From contig NZ_WHZW01000026.1 of the NCBI RefSeq assembly GCF_010667685.1, forward strand, positions 1-35,211: DNA of 35,211 nt, in the 5' to 3' direction. Numbering within the stretch: position 1 is the stretch's first letter; each line of letters begins with the position of its first letter. Below the pieces are notes generated by a model. That model searched no databases and was not told the origin of the DNA. It saw only the letters and a list, made by a program, of their open reading frames with translations. The stretch is from Bifidobacterium aerophilum (GTDB lineage Bacteria > Actinomycetota > Actinomycetes > Actinomycetales > Bifidobacteriaceae). Below, in pieces: positions 7,279-15,960 of the stretch. The position numbers and the translations under genes were made by a program.

Positions 7279-9696
7279 GTGAACCTTCCCGCACCTTCGG
7301 CACGACATGCCGTCGGCCGCATCCTCGCCGACGCTTCGAAACGTGCCGTGACCGCACTATTGGCCGTGACGATGGGACTGGCCACGGGCTTCGCGGCGAC
7401 CGCGCGGACCGCGATGGCCGATGAGGGCGACGGCACGTCCGCGGATACGACGGACGTCACCAGAAACGGAACGAACGGCACCTCCGACGACACGTCCGAC
7501 GGCACCGCCGCGTCCGATGCGGTGACGATCACCATCGACGCGGCCACGCCGGTCGTCACCTCGTCATCCGGCTACTCGCTCAAGGCGACGATCTCGAATC
7601 CGACTTCGAAGAAGCTGTCCGCCGGAACGCTCACCGCGACGACCAACGCCCGGTTCACGTTCTTTTCCCGCACCGACATCCAGGAATGGGCCGAAGGCAC
7701 GGCGGCCATCCCGGCGATGGATGTGCTCGGCAGCGTCGACGTGCCCGAACTCGCCCCGAACGCCACCAAGCAGGTGACCGTCACCGCCGACCAGCAGGCA
7801 TTGTCGCAGATCGTCTCGTGGGGCCCGAAACCGCTCGCGCTCGTCTATATGTCCGGCGACACGCTCGTCGCGCAGGCTCACAGTTTCCTGACCCGATCAT
7901 CGGACGGTCTGAACAACGTCAGCACACCGGCCATGAACCTGACGGTCGTGCTGCCGATCGCCTCGACGGCCTGGGAGTCGGACGAACAGGCGGTCAGCAC
8001 GCTGGTCGACGGCGGAACGGGCACGTCCGGCGACGGTTCATCCGAAAACCAGTCCGGCAGCGCCGCGAACGGAGGCACGACGGAAGGCGACGAATCGAAC
8101 GGCACGTCAAACAGCGACTCGGACGACACGTCGGACAAGGACAAGACCGACGACGCCGGAACAAACGACGGCCAGCAGTCCGAAACGCAGTCCGAAACAA
8201 CGCAGTCCGACGGCAAGCAGCAGTCCTCGACCGACGATGCGAAGACATCGGCCGCAGCCGGCGATACGGTCACGCTCGGCGACGACGAGCAGCTCGAACG
8301 CACGCGGCTGCAGCTCATCACCAAGCACCCCAAACTGCAGGTCGTCGCCGACCCGACCACGCTCGACGCGATGGCCATGCCGCCGAAGGTCAACGGACTC
8401 ATGCAGCCCGCCGGCTTCGACATCACCACATATAGTGCGTACGGCGACGCTTCGTCCTATCAGTCGGCCGGCGTAAGCACGAAGTCGTGGAACGCGGATG
8501 CGGCGTTGTCCGACTACCGATCGGCACTCGGAGACCGGTCGGCGTCCAACGCCATCTATGCGTGGCAGGGCGACGCGGCATGGTCGCTCACCTCGCTGAC
8601 CGAGGCAAAACGGCAAGGCTATTCGACCGTGATCGCCGATCATGAATTTGACAACAGCGACGACTCGACCGTGCACACCGGCAAGATCGTCGTGCCCACC
8701 GAAGCCGGCGACGTGACCGTGCTCACCGAACAGCGCGAGCTGAGCCGTCTGGCGCAGGGCAAGGCGACCAGCGCCGACGCGGCCGGCGAAGCGAGCGCGG
8801 CGGGCCGTCTGGCACGTTTCGTCGCGCAAAGCGCGTTCTACCAGATGGAACAGCCGTACACGAGCCGCAATCTGCTCGTCTGTTTCGGCACGGACGCCGA
8901 CACGGCCATGATCGACGCGCTGATGAACGCCGTCGAACAGTCGCCGTGGCTGGAACTGACCGATCTGGACACGTTGAGCCAGGCCGACGCGTACGCCAGC
9001 GGCGACGACGCGTTGCAGATCGTGCAGAACGACGCCACGCTGTCCAATGCGCAGACCCAGCAGGTGCAGCAGACGCTGGCTTCGCTGACGGCAAGCCGCA
9101 ACGGCGTCACCCAGTTCGTGTCCTCGATCGTCACCGACGACAAGTCCGCGCAACGGTCCGGGTTGAAGGAATGGACGGACTCGCTGCTCGCCGTGCATTC
9201 CCGGTTCGCGCTGCACGCGCTGTCCGGCGACGAGACGACCGCCGAGCATATGGCCAACAGCGCGGCCGGACTCGCCACGCAACTGCTGGGAGGCGTGGCG
9301 ATCGCCCCGTCCGAGGCGGTGACCGTGGTGAGCGAAACCGCGAAGATGATGGTCACCGTATCCAACCAGCACCCGTATCCGGTGCATGTGAAGGTATCGT
9401 CGATCACCGATTCGCCGGAGATCGTCACCTCGCGCATCGCAGAAACCGACGTTCCCGCGCACGGCGAGGCGCAGGTCACGTTCACGATCCGAGTGGCCAC
9501 GTCCGGCAAGGCGAACGCCACGATCAGCCTGCAGGACCGCGACGGCCATCCGTTCGGTTCCGCGCAGACCACCGCGATCACGAGCGTGCTGCGCATCAGC
9601 GACATGAGCGGTTTCGTAATCATCGGATTCGCCATCCTGCTCGGCCTGCTCGGCCTGTGGCGGCAATTCCACCGTAAGAAGGATCCCGACGAATGA
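7279..9696 (+). CDS. DUF6049-type secreted/membrane protein
   Basis: This 805-aa protein has an N-terminal signal sequence (hydrophobic about 22-45, followed by ATARTAMADE). The large extracytoplasmic region carries an acidic Ser/Thr/Gly/Asp low-complexity stretch (about residues 240-330). A single C-terminal membrane helix (about 775-797) is followed by a short basic tail (RQFHRKKDPDE). The layout and position match the DUF6049 family found beside murJ in actinobacteria. Translation starts at GTG 7279, one base after the Nudix stop, and the end overlaps murJ by ATGA. A role in cell-envelope assembly with MurJ is inferred from this neighbourhood only. Confidence 0.78.
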   Translation: MNLPAPSARHAVGRILADASKRAVTALLAVTMGLATGFAATARTAMADEGDGTSADTTDVTRNGTNGTSDDTSDGTAASDAVTITIDAATPVVTSSSGYSLKATISNPTSKKLSAGTLTATTNARFTFFSRTDIQEWAEGTAAIPAMDVLGSVDVPELAPNATKQVTVTADQQALSQIVSWGPKPLALVYMSGDTLVAQAHSFLTRSSDGLNNVSTPAMNLTVVLPIASTAWESDEQAVSTLVDGGTGTSGDGSSENQSGSAANGGTTEGDESNGTSNSDSDDTSDKDKTDDAGTNDGQQSETQSETTQSDGKQQSSTDDAKTSAAAGDTVTLGDDEQLERTRLQLITKHPKLQVVADPTTLDAMAMPPKVNGLMQPAGFDITTYSAYGDASSYQSAGVSTKSWNADAALSDYRSALGDRSASNAIYAWQGDAAWSLTSLTEAKRQGYSTVIADHEFDNSDDSTVHTGKIVVPTEAGDVTVLTEQRELSRLAQGKATSADAAGEASAAGRLARFVAQSAFYQMEQPYTSRNLLVCFGTDADTAMIDALMNAVEQSPWLELTDLDTLSQADAYASGDDALQIVQNDATLSNAQTQQVQQTLASLTASRNGVTQFVSSIVTDDKSAQRSGLKEWTDSLLAVHSRFALHALSGDETTAEHMANSAAGLATQLLGGVAIAPSEAVTVVSETAKMMVTVSNQHPYPVHVKVSSITDSPEIVTSRIAETDVPAHGEAQVTFTIRVATSGKANATISLQDRDGHPFGSAQTTAITSVLRISDMSGFVIIGFAILLGLLGLWRQFHRKKDPDE

Positions 9697-12600
9697 GTTC
9701 ATCACTGGGCCGCAACTCATTGATCATGGCCGCCGGCACGGCGGCGTCCCGCGTCACTGGTCAGATCCGCACGATCCTGCTCGCCGCGGCGCTCGGCACG
9801 ACCGGCATCGCGGCGAACGCATATCAGGCCGGATCGATGATCCCGCAGGCCGTGTTCGCGCTGATTTCCGGCGGCATCTTCAACGCGGTGCTCGTGCCGC
9901 AGATCGTGCGCACGCTGCAGCAGAAGGACGCCGAGGAGCGGCTGAACAAGCTGATCACCCTGTCGATCGCGCTGCTGGCGCTCGTGACGGTCATCATGGC
10001 CGCCGCGACGCCGCTGCTGACCATGCTGTACGTGGCCGGCACTCCGGAGATGTTGGCGCTCACCAACGCGTTCACGCTGTGGTGCATGCCGCAGATCTTC
10101 TTCTACGGCCTGTACACGGTGATCGGCCAGGTGCTCGCCGCGAAGGACCATTTCGGTGCGTACGCGTGGAGCTCGGTCGGCGCGAACGTGATCAGCTGCG
10201 CGGGTTTCACCGCGTTCATCCTGATGTTCGGCCGTGCCACCGAGCAGCCGATCGACTTCTGGACCGGAGACAAGCTGCTGCTGACGGCCGGCACGTGGAC
10301 GATCGGCGTCGCGTTCCAGGCGCTGATCCTGTTCCTGCCGCTGACACGCTGCGGCATCCGCTACCGTCCGCGCTGGGGCATCCACGGCATCGGACTGCGT
10401 TCGATGGGTTCGGTGGCCGGCTGGAGCGTGGCGATCGTGGTCGTGGACCAGCTGGTGAACCTGCTGACGACGCGCATCACCACGTCCGCGCCGGGCGCCG
10501 CGCACGCACGGCTCGGACTGGACATGGTCGAGGTCGCCGGCAACGCGACCTATCAGAACGCGTTCACGCTGTACATGCTGCCGTATTCGCTGATCGCCGT
10601 TTCGGTCGCGACCGCGCTGTTCCCGAGGATCTCGCGCGCGATCGCCGACGGCCGCATCGACGACGCCCGCGCCACGCTCAGCCAGGCGCTGCGCAGCATC
10701 GGCGTGCTCATGCTGTTCTTCACCGTCGCGTTCATCGTGATGCCGGTGCCGATCATCATCGCGCTGCTGCCGTCCGTGAGCATGCACGAGGCGTCGCTTA
10801 TCGCCGCGCCGCTGATGATGCTCGGCATCGGCCTGCCGATCTCCAGCGCGTATCTCATCATCCAGCGCACGTTCTATTCGTTCGAGGACGGCAAGCATCC
10901 GTTCCTGTTCATGCTGCTGTTCAACCTGTTCTTCATCGCGTTCGTGTTCGGCGCCTCGCTCATCGCCGCGCCGACGCAGTGGGTGATGTACGTGGGCGCC
11001 GGTTCCGCGGTCGGCCATCTGCTTGCGTTCCCGTTCCTGATACAGCCGTTGCGGTCGCGGTTCGGCGGCAGGCTGGACGGCCATCGGATCCTCAACGCCT
11101 ACGCGAAGGCGGCCATCGCCGCGGCTGTCGCCGCCGTGCTCGGTCTGCTCGCGCACGGCCCGGTGTATGCGCTGCTGGGCATCTGGACTTCCGCCGATGC
11201 GGCCGAAGCCGGCTCACGCGACGCAATCGCGGCCAATCATGGTCATCCGGCCGCGCAGGCCGACGCCATGTCGATGAACTGGCTGCAGGCGGTCGGCGCG
11301 TGCGTGCTGCTGACGATCGTGATCACGGTCGCCTACGTCGGCGTGCTGTGGCTGCTGCGGTCGCGCGAGCTGATGATGGCGGTCGACATGGTCTCCTCAC
11401 GGCTCAAGGCACGTTCGGGAGAGCCGACGACCGACGTCAACGCCGGTGCCGATGTCAATGCAGCTGTCAGCGGTACGGACGGCGACGGAGAGGACGGTCC
11501 GGGAAGGTCCGATCACACGGACGGTCCGGATCAGCCCGATCTACCGAACGCACCAGGGTCAGGCCAGACGATCCCCGTCCCCAAGCCCCCGAAAAACCGT
11601 GCGCAATCCACGGACATCCCCCTTCCTCCGGCTCCCCCGCAGCCGTTCGCCTCGACCACACCGACGGCTAGAATGACACCGAAACCCTCGTCAGTACCAT
11701 CGCAATACGGAGTAGGAATGAAGCCTCAGCTGGGAGATACCATCATCAATCGCTATACGCTGGTATCGCCGTTGCGCAACACCCCCGGCCTGCAGGCTTG
11801 GAAGGCGAACGACCGCATGCTGGCGCAGGATTGCCAGGTGTTCGTCGTCACCGACCGTCGCGCCGTCGCGCAGGTCAACGACATCACGTCGGTGCTCGCG
11901 TCCATGCACGACCAGCGTCTGACGCAGGTGCTGCAGCTGCACCACAGCGGCGATCTGCCGATCGTGGTCACGCGCGAGGATGCCGGCCTGTCGCTGAGCG
12001 ACTACCTGCGCGGCCCGGCACGCAAGATCCTGAGCCATGCCGCGATCCGTTCGATTCTCGGCGAGACGACCACGATCGTGCGCATGCTGCTGTCGCGCGG
12101 CGTCGTCGATCATGCGATCAGCACCGACACCGTGCGCATCAGCGCGGCCGGCGTGCAGCTGGCCGACATTCCCGTCAGCATGATGCTGCAGGACGTGTCC
12201 GGTCGCGTGGACGAGTCGATGGGGGCCGAGGAACGCGCGGTGCGCCAGCTGGCCGCACTGCTGTTCTCGCTGCTGGCGGGCACGCCATCCAGCGCCCACG
12301 CCGAGTACGACATGAGCCGCCTGAGTGACGATATTCCGGGTGAGTTCAAGCTCATCTGCCGCCGCGGACTCGGTCTGCACGGCGCCGCGGACGCGTTCAC
12401 CGCGCCGATGTCGTCGCTGGCCGAAATCGATGCGCTGCTGGGCACGTGGTCGCCGCTGAATCAGCTCATGGAGCATGACATCGCACTGCCGAGCATCGCG
12501 GGCACCCCGTCGATCGTGCTCGCGTCGATCGTGCCGACGCCGCAGAACGCGCTGATGGAGATTCCGGCCGGCATGGTCAACACGAATCCGTTGCCGCCGC

Positions 12601-13919
12601 TGTCGCTCACCACGCCGAAATACGCGTCCGCACTGACCTCGGACGACGTGGTGGACGTGACGCCGCTGACCGGAGACCTGTTCTCCGCGTTCGACGGCCA
12701 GAACCGTACCGATGGCAATGGCGCGGCCCTGCCGACCGTGCCGCTGAACGTGTCGTCCGTCCGTAACTCCGACGGCACGATGCCGACCCAGGTCATTCCG
12801 AACGCTCCGGGCTTCTCGTTCCCCGTGTCGGCGCCGGTCGCCGATCCGGTGCTGAAGGCGGACGGCGAGCAGGCCGCGGCTCCCGTCGTTTCGGTTGCGG
12901 GCAATGCAGGCGATGCGGCGGAGGCCGCCAAGAACGACATCGAGGCGACGCAGGCGCTGCCGACGGCGGTCGCCCCGCCGACCGTGCCGCCGCCGGTGTC
13001 CGATCCGGCTCTGGAGGCCACGCAGATCATCGAACCGGTGGGCGGCGCTGCCACTCCCGATCCGGGCGCCACTGCGGCGATGCCGCCGGTGTCCGTCAAG
13101 ACCGCCGTGACCCGTCCGGACAAGATCGCCAACGCCGCCGTGGATGCGGACGTGGCCGACGAGACACTGATGATCGGCCTGCCGACCAAGATCATCACGG
13201 TCATCGTGGGCGTGGCCGTGGTGCTCGGCGCCGGCTTCTTCGCGATCCGCAGCCTGAACAATGCGGCGACCGGCAACGTCGGCGGCGACTCGTCATCCCA
13301 GTCCGACCCGTGGTCGCAGGACAACCTGGACGACGTGCCGTTCGGCGACGAATCGTCCTCGAACGGCGACGGCGACTCGTCGTCCAATGGTGATTCGTCC
13401 AGTTCCTCCGGCTCCTCCAGCTCGTCCGGTTCGTCGGACAATGCGTCGAAGGATTCTTCCTCAAAGGACTCGTCGAACACGTCGTCCGACAAGAAGAAGT
13501 CCGACTCGTCGAGCACCGATTCGAAGAAGTCCACGGTCGTCACCAAGGACAAGGAGTCGAAGAAGGTTCCGGATCCGAAGTACGAGAACAACACGCCGCT
13601 GACGATCTCCAGCCAGTCGTTCCTGTCGAGCCCGGCCGGCCAGAGCGGCTTCGCGTACCACCTGCACTTCAACGAGTCGACGAAGGTGTATCGCATGAAG
13701 ATCACGATCACCACGTCCGGCGGCAAGGCGTACGTGCGCACCGGCACGTCGGATGACCCGACCAAGGGCAAGCAGGTCGCCGAATTCTCGTTCGCGGAAG
13801 GCGGCACCACCGAGGTCAAGTTCAACTCCGTGGTCGACACGCAGGACGTGATGATCTGGGTGCCGATGGACAGCCTGCCGAACAACCAGCTGTACATCCA
13901 GAAGGTCGAGCTGTTCTAG
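9693..13919 (+). CDS. murJ: Lipid II flippase MurJ fused to a pseudokinase and extracellular C-terminal domain
   Basis: MurJ flips lipid II across the membrane for peptidoglycan synthesis. In this 1408-aa protein residues 1 to about 560 form the polytopic MurJ (MviN) core, beginning SLGRNSLIMAAGTAASRVTG. A Pro/Asp-rich linker precedes a protein-kinase-like domain (about 676-930). This domain lacks catalytic residues: the VAIK lysine region reads CQVFVV, HRD is replaced by VDHAIST and DFG by LADIP. A second linker leads to one extra membrane helix (about 1165-1190), a Ser/Asp-rich spacer, and a C-terminal beta-rich domain (about 1300-1408) resembling a discoidin/CBM fold. The mycobacterial homologue Rv3910 has the same plan; there the phosphorylated pseudokinase recruits an FHA protein. 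The start overlaps the preceding stop by ATGA. An internal in-frame ATG at 11718 could begin a separate kinase-domain product. Confidence 0.95.
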   Translation: MSSSLGRNSLIMAAGTAASRVTGQIRTILLAAALGTTGIAANAYQAGSMIPQAVFALISGGIFNAVLVPQIVRTLQQKDAEERLNKLITLSIALLALVTVIMAAATPLLTMLYVAGTPEMLALTNAFTLWCMPQIFFYGLYTVIGQVLAAKDHFGAYAWSSVGANVISCAGFTAFILMFGRATEQPIDFWTGDKLLLTAGTWTIGVAFQALILFLPLTRCGIRYRPRWGIHGIGLRSMGSVAGWSVAIVVVDQLVNLLTTRITTSAPGAAHARLGLDMVEVAGNATYQNAFTLYMLPYSLIAVSVATALFPRISRAIADGRIDDARATLSQALRSIGVLMLFFTVAFIVMPVPIIIALLPSVSMHEASLIAAPLMMLGIGLPISSAYLIIQRTFYSFEDGKHPFLFMLLFNLFFIAFVFGASLIAAPTQWVMYVGAGSAVGHLLAFPFLIQPLRSRFGGRLDGHRILNAYAKAAIAAAVAAVLGLLAHGPVYALLGIWTSADAAEAGSRDAIAANHGHPAAQADAMSMNWLQAVGACVLLTIVITVAYVGVLWLLRSRELMMAVDMVSSRLKARSGEPTTDVNAGADVNAAVSGTDGDGEDGPGRSDHTDGPDQPDLPNAPGSGQTIPVPKPPKNRAQSTDIPLPPAPPQPFASTTPTARMTPKPSSVPSQYGVGMKPQLGDTIINRYTLVSPLRNTPGLQAWKANDRMLAQDCQVFVVTDRRAVAQVNDITSVLASMHDQRLTQVLQLHHSGDLPIVVTREDAGLSLSDYLRGPARKILSHAAIRSILGETTTIVRMLLSRGVVDHAISTDTVRISAAGVQLADIPVSMMLQDVSGRVDESMGAEERAVRQLAALLFSLLAGTPSSAHAEYDMSRLSDDIPGEFKLICRRGLGLHGAADAFTAPMSSLAEIDALLGTWSPLNQLMEHDIALPSIAGTPSIVLASIVPTPQNALMEIPAGMVNTNPLPPLSLTTPKYASALTSDDVVDVTPLTGDLFSAFDGQNRTDGNGAALPTVPLNVSSVRNSDGTMPTQVIPNAPGFSFPVSAPVADPVLKADGEQAAAPVVSVAGNAGDAAEAAKNDIEATQALPTAVAPPTVPPPVSDPALEATQIIEPVGGAATPDPGATAAMPPVSVKTAVTRPDKIANAAVDADVADETLMIGLPTKIITVIVGVAVVLGAGFFAIRSLNNAATGNVGGDSSSQSDPWSQDNLDDVPFGDESSSNGDGDSSSNGDSSSSSGSSSSSGSSDNASKDSSSKDSSNTSSDKKKSDSSSTDSKKSTVVTKDKESKKVPDPKYENNTPLTISSQSFLSSPAGQSGFAYHLHFNESTKVYRMKITITTSGGKAYVRTGTSDDPTKGKQVAEFSFAEGGTTEVKFNSVVDTQDVMIWVPMDSLPNNQLYIQKVELF
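11669..11720 (+). promoter_or_regulatory. Possible internal promoter and start inside murJ
   Basis: TAGAAT (11669-11674) resembles a -10 box. The in-frame ATG at 11718 is preceded by GGAGTAGGA, a good ribosome binding site. ATG 11718 begins exactly at the pseudokinase domain (MKPQLGDTIINRY). The same TAGAAT word lies upstream of dnaN. No good -35 is seen. Confidence 0.35.
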
Positions 13920-13944
13920 GCGAACGCAAGACCGTAGCTTGTCA

Positions 13945-13976
13945 GGGGCTTCATCGTCGAGATGAAGCCCCTTTTT
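13945..13976 (+). terminator. Rho-independent terminator of the murJ operon
   Basis: GGGGCTTCATC (13945-13955) pairs perfectly with GATGAAGCCCC (13961-13971) and is followed by TTTTT, 26 bp after the murJ stop. Confidence 0.93.
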
Positions 13977-14016
13977 CGTAGGTCAAGCCCGTAGTTGCCG
14001 CCAGAGTCTGTTCGCA

Positions 14017-14300
14017 TGTGCCACAGTGGACGATTACGGCCGAAAATCGCGTTCCGTGGCAAGAAATCGTGCCACGATAGCGGATTTTCGATGATTTTAG
14101 GCTACCGTGGCAAGGACCCATCCGGAAAGGAACATCGACGATTCTCAGGAATCGCGGATTTCCAACGTTTGTGCAAGATCACCGGTTGCCACGGTATCGA
14201 TGTATATCGGTTGACGAGTCTACCGTGGCACAGCACTGTGCCACGGTAGCGGATCATGTCCCGTTTCCGTCTACCGTGGCACGTTTTCTTGCCACGGTAG
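14017..14300. repeat. Array of inverted CTACCGTGGCA / TGCCACGGTAG words
   Basis: The intergenic region holds repeated copies of one 11-bp word in alternating orientation. Forward copies are at 14102-14112, 14220-14230 and 14271-14281. Reverse copies are at 14187-14196, 14239-14249 and 14290-14300. Degenerate copies are at 14017-14029, 14054-14061 and 14070-14080. They form nested or simple hairpins: 14041-14090 (with CGAAAATC/GATTTTCG outside), 14103-14196 (with CGATTC/GAATCG at its tip), 14220-14233 with 14236-14249 (14 bp, perfect) and 14271-14281 with 14290-14300. No convincing gene is present. Function is unknown; protein-binding sites or a repeat family are possible. Confidence 0.85.
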
Positions 14301-14432
14301 ACGAATGCGAGGGGAAAATCACTACCGGGACAGCACTCAGCCATCCCGCCGGCGTCGTCACCCCCGAATTCCCAGACAACACTCAGACTCAACCCATCAA
14401 CCATTAGGAATCGGGTGGTTATATCGTAATCA

Positions 14433-14528
14433 GCGATCGAAAGGTCGCGAACAACTGAACTTCCTTTCTTCTTCCTTCTCCTCTCTCTGACGAAAGAGCC
14501 CGGCTCCCCGGCCGGGCTCTTTCGTTTT
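14433..14528 (+). ncRNA. Candidate small RNA with pyrimidine tract and terminator
   Basis: Three elements lie in order. First is a short stem with a GAAA tetraloop, GCGATC-GAAA-GGTCGC (14433-14448). Second is an uninterrupted 29-nt pyrimidine tract (14460-14488) containing CCTTCTCCTC, which could pair with Shine-Dalgarno sequences. Third is a strong terminator (14491-14528). The terminator is far from the murJ end, which already has its own, so it implies a separate transcript. No clear promoter could be assigned, and the 5' end is unknown. Not matched to a known family. Confidence 0.4.
14491..14528 (+). terminator. Rho-independent terminator upstream of trxB
   Basis: CGAAAGAGCCCGGC (14491-14504) pairs perfectly over 14 bp with 14511-14524 and is followed by TTTT. 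It terminates rightward transcription from the 14.0-14.5 kb intergenic region, not from murJ. Confidence 0.9.
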
Positions 14529-14737
14529 CAGAGGTCATCTCATGCATCAGAACGCTGCCGTGCGACAGCTCCGATGAACCTCACTTCACGGACACCCGCG
14601 CCGGCAGCGAGGTCGAGCATTACACGATTCTTCCCACCAGGCTCGTGGTGCGCGACAGCACTGCGGCGCCGGCGACGGTTTCCCCGTGAGCGCAGGCGGA
14701 CGCGGTACAATAGCCGCCACTTGATACAGTGGGGCGT
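14529..14737. other. Leader/promoter region of trxB
   Basis: No gene is seen here. TACAAT at 14706-14711 is a plausible -10 box about 27 bp before the trxB start; no good -35 accompanies it. Confidence 0.45.
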
Positions 14738-15700
14738 ATGAGTGATGAGATTCGTGACGTTGTCATTATCGGTTCCGGCCCGGCGGGATATACCGCGGCC
14801 ATCTACCTCGGTCGCGCGGGATACCGGCCGCTGATGATCGCGGGCGCGCTGACGCCCGGCGGCCAACTGGTCAACACCACCGAGGTCGAGAACTTCCCCG
14901 GCTTCCCGGATGGCGTGATGGGTCCGGACCTGATGGACGCGATGCTCAAGCAGGCCGAGAAGTTCGGTACCGAAATCGTGTACGACGACGTGGTGTCGGT
15001 CGATTTCGGCGGCGGCGACAGCGCCGACGACGATGCGAACGCGGTCAAGTCGGTGACCGTCGACGGCGGCGATACGTACCGTGCGCGCGCCGTGGTGGTA
15101 ACTACCGGTTCGAGTTACCGCAAGCTCGGCGTTCCGGGTGAGGAGGAGTTCTCGGGCCGCGGCGTCTCGTACTGCGCGACCTGCGACGGTTTCTTCTTCC
15201 GCAACCAGCCGATCGTCGTGGTCGGCGGCGGCGACAGCGCGTTCGAGGAGGCGCTGTTCCTGTCGCGATTCGGCTCGTCGGTGACGCTCGTGCATCGTCG
15301 CGAAGAGTTCCGCGCGTCGAAGATCATGGTCGATCGCGCACGCGAGAACGAGAAGATTTCGTTCGCCACCAACGCGGTGGTCGAATCGGTGAACGGCGAC
15401 GATTCTGGCGCCCAGTCGGTGACGCTGCGCGACGTTGTGTCGGGAGAGACGCGCGAACTGCCGGCCAACGGCATTTTCGTGGCGATCGGGCACACGCCGT
15501 GCACCGGTTTCCTCGGCGGCGCGGTCAAGCTGGACGAGGACGGTTACATCGTGGTCGACGGCGCGTCCACACGCACGTCGGTGCCGGGCGTGTTCGCGGC
15601 CGGCGACGTGGTGGACCGCACCTACCGTCAGGCCATCAGCGCCGCCGGCATGGGATGCCGCGCCGCCCTCGACGCCCAGGCGTACCTCACGGCGGAGTGA
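14738..15700 (+). CDS. trxB: Thioredoxin reductase (NADPH)
   Basis: TrxB transfers electrons from NADPH through FAD and a redox disulfide to thioredoxin, keeping the anaerobe's cytoplasm reduced. The 320-aa protein has the FAD-binding GSGPAGYTAAIYLGRA near the N-terminus. The redox centre CATC (Cys146 and Cys149) lies in SYCATCDG, the NADPH-binding motif in VVGGGDSAFEEA, and the C-terminal FAD contact in GVFAAGDVVDRTYRQ. Length and domain order are normal for low-molecular-weight TrxB. ATG 14738 gives the usual MSDEIRDVVIIG start; GTG 14729 is in frame but falls in the GTGGGG stretch that probably serves as ribosome binding site. It stands alone and converges on parB. Confidence 0.95.
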   Translation: MSDEIRDVVIIGSGPAGYTAAIYLGRAGYRPLMIAGALTPGGQLVNTTEVENFPGFPDGVMGPDLMDAMLKQAEKFGTEIVYDDVVSVDFGGGDSADDDANAVKSVTVDGGDTYRARAVVVTTGSSYRKLGVPGEEEFSGRGVSYCATCDGFFFRNQPIVVVGGGDSAFEEALFLSRFGSSVTLVHRREEFRASKIMVDRARENEKISFATNAVVESVNGDDSGAQSVTLRDVVSGETRELPANGIFVAIGHTPCTGFLGGAVKLDEDGYIVVDGASTRTSVPGVFAAGDVVDRTYRQAISAAGMGCRAALDAQAYLTAE

Positions 15701-15701
15701 G

Positions 15702-15744
15702 AAACGGAACGGTATCGCGTGTTGTGCGCGATACCGTTCCGTTT
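15702..15744. terminator. Terminator after trxB
   Basis: An 18-bp perfect stem (15702-15719 with 15727-15744) and 7-nt loop begin one base after the stop. It starts with AAA and ends with TTT, so it may work both ways between convergent trxB and parB. Confidence 0.85.
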
Positions 15745-15749
15745 GGTTG

Positions 15750-15935
15750 GCGGCGCTGCGCGCCGAGTACCCCACCCGCCCGGCCCGCGCCGGGCACCCT
15801 CCCCTGAAAGGGGAAGGGAAAGAAGAAGCTGGGAGACGTAGCCGACCGGCAGGTGCTGACCTCCCCAGAGGGGAGGGCAGGATTTAGCGCATCTAGCCTG
15901 ACCTCGCCCCTTGGGAAAAGGGGAAAGCAAGAGGT
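15750..15935. repeat. Intergenic repeat-like block with three GC mini-hairpins
   Basis: The region between trxB and parB holds CCCCT-GAA-AGGGG (15801-15813), CTCCCC-AGA-GGGGAG (15861-15875) and CCCCTT-GGGA-AAGGGG (15907-15923), after a GC-rich CGGCCCGCGCCGGG segment. The style resembles the CTCCCC-type dispersed repeats elsewhere in the window but the sequence is different. No coding potential is evident. Confidence 0.55.
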
Positions 15936-15960
15936 TTAGGTGCCGAAGCGCGATTCCTGC

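Noticed and set aside
14017..14300. CRISPR array
   Set aside because: Repeats are only 11 bp, alternate in orientation and have irregular spacing, with no cas genes nearby.
13995..14404. Short open frames on both strands in the repeat array
   Set aside because: They consist of translated hairpin words, with no ribosome binding sites and no resemblance to proteins.
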